DNA of 6,119 bases, from positions 1 through 6,119 of the forward strand of contig CALMBE010000059.1 in the NCBI GenBank assembly GCA_937860165.1, read 5' to 3'. This stretch comes from an uncultured Planctomycetaceae bacterium (GTDB lineage Bacteria; Planctomycetota; Planctomycetia; Pirellulales; Lacipirellulaceae). The position numbers and the translations under genes were made by a program. Under the pieces are notes generated by a model, which saw only the letters and a list, made by a program, of their open reading frames with translations, searched no databases and was not told the DNA's origin. Below are positions 3,601 to 6,119 of this stretch, one piece after another; position 1 is the first letter of the stretch, and every line of letters starts with the position of its first letter.

Positions 3601-6119
3601 CCGCTTCGGTTGCTTCGGTGCCTGAATTGGAGGCGTTCCTGATCAATTTTGTCGTCGAACAAACCGGTTACCCGGCCGAAGTTGTCGAGTTGGACGCCGA
3701 CATGGAAGCCGACCTGGGCATCGACAGCATCAAGAAGGCTCAGCTGTTCGGTGAATTGCAGGAGTACTTCGATGTGACACCGGATGAGAATCTCACGCTC
3801 GATGATTTCCCAACTTTGCGTCATGTGGTGAACTTCCTCGCCCGATCAATCACTGCGGCGCAGGCCCCAACGCCAACTTTGATCACCACGACGCAAGTGC
3901 CACCGGTTCCGCCACGGCTTGAAGCGCCCGCGCAAGTTGTTACCCAACCGCTCCCAAAAGAGTGGCACATCGTCCGCTTCGGCGGACTTACGAAGGAAGG
4001 CCTCAGAGAGCAAGTCACCTCAGCCCTGGCTGACAGCGGCCAGCAACTCGCTGCGAGTCCCGCCAGTTTCGCACCCCAACATCAGTCACGGTTGGCGATT
4101 GTCGCGGACAACAAGGAAACATTGCGGGCCAAGCTGCAGCTTGCCGAGACCCAACTGAACAACCCAGTTGCCTTGGCGGCTCTCGAACGACAAGGGGTGT
4201 TCTATTGCCCGTCTCTCGAAATTAACCGACCGCGGATCGCTTTTATGTTTCCAGGACAGGGCTCGCAATACGAAGGCATGTTGCGGGGACTTGTCGAATC
4301 GCATCCTGCGGCCGGTGCTGCGCTAAGTGAGGTCGAATCAGCACTCGCGCAACTCGGTTCACAGAGCTTTGCCCAGATGGTATGGGATAGTCCCAACCAA
4401 TTGGGCGTGGATGCTTGGGTCACCCAAGCGTCGATGATGGCGGCCAGCTATATCGTCAATTCCGTACTACGAGCTGAAGGGATCACCCCCGAGATTGCCG
4501 TGGGACACAGCTATGGCGAGTACTGCGCCCTGATTGCGACCGGCGGATGGAGCCTCGGAGAAGCGCTGCGGGTCACGCGCGCTCGGTGCGCGGGTATCGA
4601 CTCCTGCAAGGATTCCCACGGCGGACTTCTGGCTGTGTCGGCCACACCCGCTCAAGTTCGCGAGTTGCTCGGCGGTTCGGATTTGGAAATTCACGTCGCT
4701 ATTCACAATGCACCGACGCAGACCGTCGTCGGGGGAGGGCTGGCCGCACTCGAGGTTATGGCGAAACGATTGGAACAAGCTGGTTATCAGGCACGCAAGC
4801 TTCCAGTCCCCTGTCCCTTCCATACGCCGCTCATGGGCGAGTCCTGCGGTCCGTTGCGGGAAGCGCTCCGCGCGGCGGAGATCCAGCGGCCCACGATCGC
4901 TACCTTCAGTTTGGTTACCAATCGAGAGATCGAGAGTGCGGAAGAAATTCGCGCCAATCTCGAAGCCCACATGACCCGGCCACAGCTTTACGCCGATGCG
5001 GTCCGTACCCTGGCCCAGGAGCGGCCCACGGTGTTTGTCGAAGTCGGTCCCCAGCAACATCTCACGCGACTCAACGAACAAATCCTCGTCGGGATTCAGG
5101 CCCGACAGATAGCTAGCGATGCCCCCCAGGGCGCGGCCTTGGAACAAGTTTGTCGCGTGCGGGCGATGCTGGAATGCTGTGGCGCGCTGGAACGGCCCAT
5201 TCCCCCGACACCCGCCGCCAAGCCGGTCACACGGCACGAGTTCCATCACTTCGATGCCACGCAGCGACGAACTGAAAAGATGCGTCTGGCCTCGAGTGGC
5301 GAAGGGAAACCCGCGCCGAGTTCTGGTCCCCGCCGAGACATGTCCGAGTTGCTGTCCCAAGCGCTCTTGTGGGAACCCACGAGCGAAAACGGCAACGGCA
5401 GTGTTGCGGTTTCAATGGAGGTGACAAGTGAAGTATCCGACATCTGGCATGTGAACGAAAACTTTGCGGTCGAAACCGAATTGGCCCCGCAAGCGACGGC
5501 CTCGGCAGTTCAATTATTGGACGAGCCCGCTCCCGCGACGCGGCAGGCGAACGCACCCGCTGCAAACGTCGACTCCAGTGAGTTAGAGGCGTTCCTCGTG
5601 AATTTCGTCGTCGCTCAGACCGGCTATCCGCCCGAGCTCGTCGAGCTGGACGCCGACTTGGAAGCCGACCTGGGCATCGACAGCATCAAGAAAGCGCAGC
5701 TGTTCGGTGAGTTGCAGGAATATTTCGACGTGACTCCCAACAAGAATCTCACGCTGGATGATTTTCCGACACTCCGTCACGTGGTCGCGTACCTGACTTC
5801 CAACCTGACGCCCGCTCCCGTCACCGAAGATATTGCGCTCGCCCAGCCAGCACCCCCCACACTAAAACCTACTCCGCAACCAGAGACAGTGGCTTCGCCC
5901 GTTGTCGAGCTGCCGTCGAGATCGCGACTTACGGCTACGTTCTCCAGCGCGGCGATCCGCAGTGTTCGCCTGGCGGGCTCGGCCTACGAGATGGGTTTCC
6001 AGCACGGGCAAGAGTACAAAGCCGAGATTCGCCGCGCTTTGTATCGCCTGGCCGATCTGTCCCAGGACGATGGGGTCGAGACTCCGGCCTGGGTTGTGCC
6101 ATCCGAGCAAGTGTTCTCC
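684..6119 (+). CDS. 3'-partial iterative type I polyketide/PUFA-like synthase (KS-KS°-ACP-AT-ACP-C45-like)
   Basis: One uninterrupted frame of 1812 codons runs from GTG 684 to the window end. Visible domains: KS1 (residues 15-474), inactive-looking KS2 (493-940), ACP1 (979-1056), AT with N-terminal extension (about 1085-1468), ACP2 (1633-1706) and the beginning of a C45-like acyltransferase/hydrolase (from about 1758). It should build an acyl or polyketide chain by repeated decarboxylative condensation of malonyl units in the cytoplasm. The carrier motif DLGIDSIKKAQ and the KS architecture place it with PUFA synthases and heterocyst glycolipid synthases rather than modular PKSs, and tandem KS/KS° agrees with an iterative KS-CLF pair. 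No KR, DH, ER or thioesterase is visible up to the cut. The frame is closed upstream by TGA 672; GTG 684 gives a natural N-terminus 14 residues before the IAIVGMAC strand that opens KS domains. The carriers need a phosphopantetheinyl transferase encoded elsewhere. I am sure of the enzyme class and unsure of the product. Confidence 0.97.
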   Translation, partial: MPQKSFPTRPESIPIAIVGMACKLPGADNLEEYWRLLITGGSAVVELPADRLDEELYYDPTVGEVGKCYSKLGAIISSREFQHQNCPISQELLHGVDPTHLLMCEVAGEALKHAGFDPFHLPDAVRNCGVFIGHAQGSELAGDYTYATCIEEAAELLRDSEEFRKLTPGDQREVMQELVADVRSRKPRRSLDSPDVSACMVAGTITKAFGLSGPFAAINSACASSLQSILVGARALQLGRIDMAIVGGASDCKSDSLILFSAARAMSSTGTRPFDSDADGLICGEGYAAIVLKTLSRALADGDQIHAVVRGLGISSDGKGKSLWAPRKEGQMEAMKRAYRGGVDISKLQYLEAHSTATQLGDATELNTVTEILSQHFPPGKKIPVTSVKANIGHSLETAGIASVVKAILCMKHEVIPPAINIRHLNPKIDWDTAPIFVPTQAVPWPAPVDGSPRLAGINAFGIGGLNMHIALEEFTETSRKIATPAAMPSTDEDAVAVIGMGCILPGAANIGQFWELLTSGRDPKSQAPADRLRYDLLPRGPGAALNAPPLGGFVQGFEYDWRRHKVPPKQIAQADPLQFMLLDAADQALIDAGYDQKPFDRGRVGVLVGTEFGGDFSFQLQMGLRLPDMRKVIRRSLAKRNLSAQQVQLVAEQFSTALLERWPALIDETGSFSTSSLASRIGKTWNLMGGAAALDAGEASSLMAVGISMDMLLAGDCDMMICAAGQRRMGLPEYESLALSGILNNGAGSPSALNAGGNGFIPGEGVGVVILKRLTDARRDGDRIRAIIRGVGVAHHDSLQHALQTALERSFQQGDASPNDIMVIELDALTHDMANQQLQAFSAVEAGGHRRAPLVVGSVSSQIGFTHGASGMASLLKAVLELGHGKVLPTKGIEFPATVATAHSELLRVTEIQQAVEREATMASIVSCGRGLAYHLVCEAGQIAAATPQKSEISPVASNGAVASPAAPVSATASVASVPELEAFLINFVVEQTGYPAEVVELDADMEADLGIDSIKKAQLFGELQEYFDVTPDENLTLDDFPTLRHVVNFLARSITAAQAPTPTLITTTQVPPVPPRLEAPAQVVTQPLPKEWHIVRFGGLTKEGLREQVTSALADSGQQLAASPASFAPQHQSRLAIVADNKETLRAKLQLAETQLNNPVALAALERQGVFYCPSLEINRPRIAFMFPGQGSQYEGMLRGLVESHPAAGAALSEVESALAQLGSQSFAQMVWDSPNQLGVDAWVTQASMMAASYIVNSVLRAEGITPEIAVGHSYGEYCALIATGGWSLGEALRVTRARCAGIDSCKDSHGGLLAVSATPAQVRELLGGSDLEIHVAIHNAPTQTVVGGGLAALEVMAKRLEQAGYQARKLPVPCPFHTPLMGESCGPLREALRAAEIQRPTIATFSLVTNREIESAEEIRANLEAHMTRPQLYADAVRTLAQERPTVFVEVGPQQHLTRLNEQILVGIQARQIASDAPQGAALEQVCRVRAMLECCGALERPIPPTPAAKPVTRHEFHHFDATQRRTEKMRLASSGEGKPAPSSGPRRDMSELLSQALLWEPTSENGNGSVAVSMEVTSEVSDIWHVNENFAVETELAPQATASAVQLLDEPAPATRQANAPAANVDSSELEAFLVNFVVAQTGYPPELVELDADLEADLGIDSIKKAQLFGELQEYFDVTPNKNLTLDDFPTLRHVVAYLTSNLTPAPVTEDIALAQPAPPTLKPTPQPETVASPVVELPSRSRLTATFSSAAIRSVRLAGSAYEMGFQHGQEYKAEIRRALYRLADLSQDDGVETPAWVVPSEQVFS
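726..2105 (+). other. Ketosynthase domain 1 (catalytically intact)
   Basis: Residues 15-474. It opens with IAIVGMACKLPG and ends with GINAFGIGGLNMHIALEE, the usual KS C-terminal strand. The nucleophile is C222 in NSACASSL (codon at 1347), and the two histidines are H354 in EAHSTATQLGD (1743) and H394 in VKANIGHSLETAG (1863), with K389 also kept; the CGEG turn is present. It therefore should catalyse Claisen condensation. Features differing from textbook KS: Asn 219 replaces the common Asp before the cysteine, HSTAT replaces HGTGT, and SSDGKGKSLWAPRKEG (316-330) replaces the modular-PKS NQDG loop. An extra helical segment with EEFRKLTPGDQREVMQELV precedes the active site, as in PUFA-type KS domains. 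About 18 residues separate it from KS2. Confidence 0.97.
2160..3503 (+). other. Ketosynthase-like domain 2, all three catalytic residues replaced (CLF-like)
   Basis: Residues 493-940. The fold is clear: VAVIGMGCILPG at the start, the SSLASRIGK segment before the active-site strand, GFIPGEGVGVVILKRL, and a VGSVSSQIGFTHGASG loop. By alignment to KS1 the cysteine is Glu 699 (LDAGEASSLMAV, codon 2778), the first histidine is Asp 828 (ELDALTHD, codon 3165) and the second is Phe 866 (IGFTHGASG, codon 3279); the lysine of VKANIGH is also lost (Ser). It cannot act as a condensing enzyme. In PUFA synthases and type II PKSs a KS-like partner without the cysteine is the chain-length factor; in KSQ domains a Gln at this position goes with malonyl decarboxylation. 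Glu here is unusual. I favour a CLF-like structural partner for KS1, with decarboxylase less likely because both histidines are missing. Confidence 0.92.
3618..3851 (+). other. Acyl carrier domain 1
   Basis: Residues 979-1056. The phosphopantetheine attachment site is S1015 (codon 3726) in DLGIDSIKKAQLFGEL. Helix I is ELEAFLINFVVEQTGYP and helix III/IV lies in LTLDDFPTLRHVVNFL. The LGIDSIKK signature is the PUFA-synthase/HglE type rather than the LGxDSLxAVEL of modular PKSs. It sits between KS2 and AT, after an Ala/Pro/Ser-rich flexible linker (about residues 943-978). Its near-twin is ACP2. Confidence 0.97.
3624..3830 (+). repeat. Intragenic direct repeat copy A (ACP1 coding sequence)
   Basis: Codes for 69 residues matching the repeat copy at 5580-5786 at 62 positions. 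The longest perfect DNA match I find is 34 bases, 3703-3736 against 5659-5692, centred on the pantetheine-serine codon; outside it the copies differ mainly at third positions. The copies lie 1956 bases apart in the same orientation. Confidence 0.9.
3852..4229 (+). other. Linker and AT N-terminal extension
   Basis: Residues 1057-1182. The first part (about 1057-1090) is a Pro/Ala/Thr/Gln-rich flexible linker. It then becomes ordered: EWHIVRFGGLTKEGLREQV and SRLAIVADNKETLRAKLQLA resemble the small alpha/beta adaptor that precedes acyltransferase domains in type I synthases, where a strand like LA(I/V)VA is followed by a helix starting 'ETLRAKL'. No catalytic motif is present. Confidence 0.7.
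4230..5087 (+). other. Acyltransferase domain (malonyl-type)
   Basis: Residues 1183-1468. It begins with AFMFPGQGSQYEGM (oxyanion-hole GQGSQ at 1191-1195). The nucleophile is S1276 in GHSYGEY (codon 4509). R1301 lies exactly 25 residues after it, the same spacing as Ser92-Arg117 in E. coli FabD, so the carboxylate-binding arginine is kept and the substrate is a malonyl-type CoA. The catalytic histidine is H1380 in CPFHTPLMG (codon 4821); the Phe before His is as in malonyl-specific HAFH motifs and unlike the YASH motif of methylmalonyl ATs. The domain ends with FVEVGPQQHLTRL. It is placed between the two carriers and presumably loads both. Confidence 0.96.
5088..5579 (+). other. Long interdomain linker, no recognisable domain
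   Basis: Residues 1469-1632, about 160 residues with no motif I recognise. It starts with a helical stretch after the AT (ALEQVCRVRAMLECCGALE), continues as Pro/Ala-rich and charged sequence with a HEFHHFD patch, a segment MSELLSQALLWEPTSENGNG and an acidic stretch (VTSEVSDIWHVNENF), and ends Ala/Pro-rich before ACP2. It is much longer than the KS2-ACP1 linker and could hold a docking helix; composition suggests it is mostly flexible. Confidence 0.7.
5580..5786 (+). repeat. Intragenic direct repeat copy B (ACP2 coding sequence)
   Basis: Partner of 3624-3830. Many synonymous differences with few amino-acid changes point to an older duplication held by purifying selection, or to conversion limited to the 34-base core. 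Recombination between the copies would delete the AT in frame, since 1956 is a multiple of three. Confidence 0.9.
5580..5801 (+). other. Acyl carrier domain 2
   Basis: Residues 1633-1706. The attachment serine is S1667 (codon 5682) in the same DLGIDSIKKAQLFGEL context as ACP1. By my count 62 of 69 residues from ELEAFL to RHVV match ACP1, with the differences mostly conservative (I/V, V/L, M/L) plus DE to NK in the loop before helix III. The two carriers flank the AT instead of being in tandem, so they may serve different steps, for example extender loading versus chain holding next to the C-terminal release domain. Confidence 0.97.
5802..5954 (+). other. Pro/Ala-rich linker after ACP2
   Basis: Residues 1707-1757, rich in Pro, Ala, Thr and Gln (APPTLKPTPQPE), with no ordered motif until RLTATFSSAA. 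It tethers ACP2 to the following C45-like domain, giving the carrier freedom to reach it. Confidence 0.75.
5955..6119 (+). other. N-terminal start of a C45-like autoproteolytic acyltransferase/hydrolase domain (cut by window end)
   Basis: From residue 1758 the sequence reads IRSVRLAGSAYEMGFQHGQ followed by an amphipathic helix (EYKAEIRRALYRLADL). A hydrophobic strand, a 'G(S/T)xYE(M/I)GxQHG' turn and a helix is the characteristic opening of peptidase family C45 / acyl-CoA:6-aminopenicillanate acyltransferase-like proteins, Ntn hydrolases that self-cleave before a cysteine and then cleave or make amides or transfer acyl groups. Only 55 residues are visible, and the cleavage cysteine, expected further downstream, lies outside the window. 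The call rests on this one motif. If right, the domain probably releases or transfers the chain from ACP2. Confidence 0.62.

Noticed and set aside
4467..5360. 297-codon minus-strand reading frame
   Set aside because: Antisense to the AT domain and linker; no recognisable motif and the plus strand explains the sequence.
3546..5780. Two similar minus-strand frames (3546-3824 and 5583-5780) that look like paralogous small proteins
   Set aside because: Their similarity is only the reverse complement of the duplicated ACP1 and ACP2 coding sequences.
1..6119. CRISPR array, tRNA/rRNA, insertion sequence or phage element
   Set aside because: No short regularly spaced repeats, RNA-gene signatures, terminal inverted repeats or transposase/integrase motifs were seen; the only repeats are the ACP-coding copies.

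Overview
The window is almost entirely one very large plus-strand gene: a type I polyketide/fatty-acid synthase that enters at a GTG at 684 and is still open at the last base (1812 codons visible, no in-frame stop). Before it sits the 3' end of a second same-strand gene (2-622) whose C-terminal part looks like an SCP2-type lipid-binding domain. The 61-base gap between them shows no obvious terminator, so the two may be co-transcribed.

Organism: a moderately GC-rich bacterium. The ketosynthase and carrier motifs (DLGIDSIKKAQ carriers, SSDGKGKSLWAP in the KS, an extra helical segment before the KS active-site cysteine) are those of the PUFA-synthase/heterocyst-glycolipid-synthase branch of iterative type I synthases rather than of actinobacterial modular PKSs. 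From memory, multi-KS enzymes of this style are common in Planctomycetota, which is my best guess; the window holds no phylogenetic marker to prove it.

Layout of the synthase (residues counted from the GTG): KS1 with intact C222/H354/H394 (726-2105); a second KS fold, KS2, in which all three catalytic positions are replaced (E699/D828/F866), i.e. a chain-length-factor-like or decarboxylase-like partner (2160-3503); ACP1 with S1015 (3618-3851); a linker and AT N-terminal extension (3852-4229); a malonyl-type AT with S1276/R1301/H1380 (4230-5087); a long low-complexity linker (5088-5579); ACP2 with S1667, nearly identical to ACP1 (5580-5801); a Pro-rich linker; and then the start of what resembles a C45 (penicillin acyltransferase-type) autoproteolytic acyltransferase/hydrolase domain, cut by the window end (5955-6119).

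How it would work (inference): the AT loads malonyl units on the two flanking carriers, KS1 condenses with KS2 as its non-catalytic partner, and the C-terminal C45-like domain could release the acyl chain, possibly as an amide. No ketoreductase, dehydratase or enoylreductase is visible, so reduction must come from the unseen C-terminus or from other genes. The most unusual points are the triple catalytic loss in KS2, the C45-like fusion, and an in-frame ATG-Lys-Leu-stop just before the GTG start.
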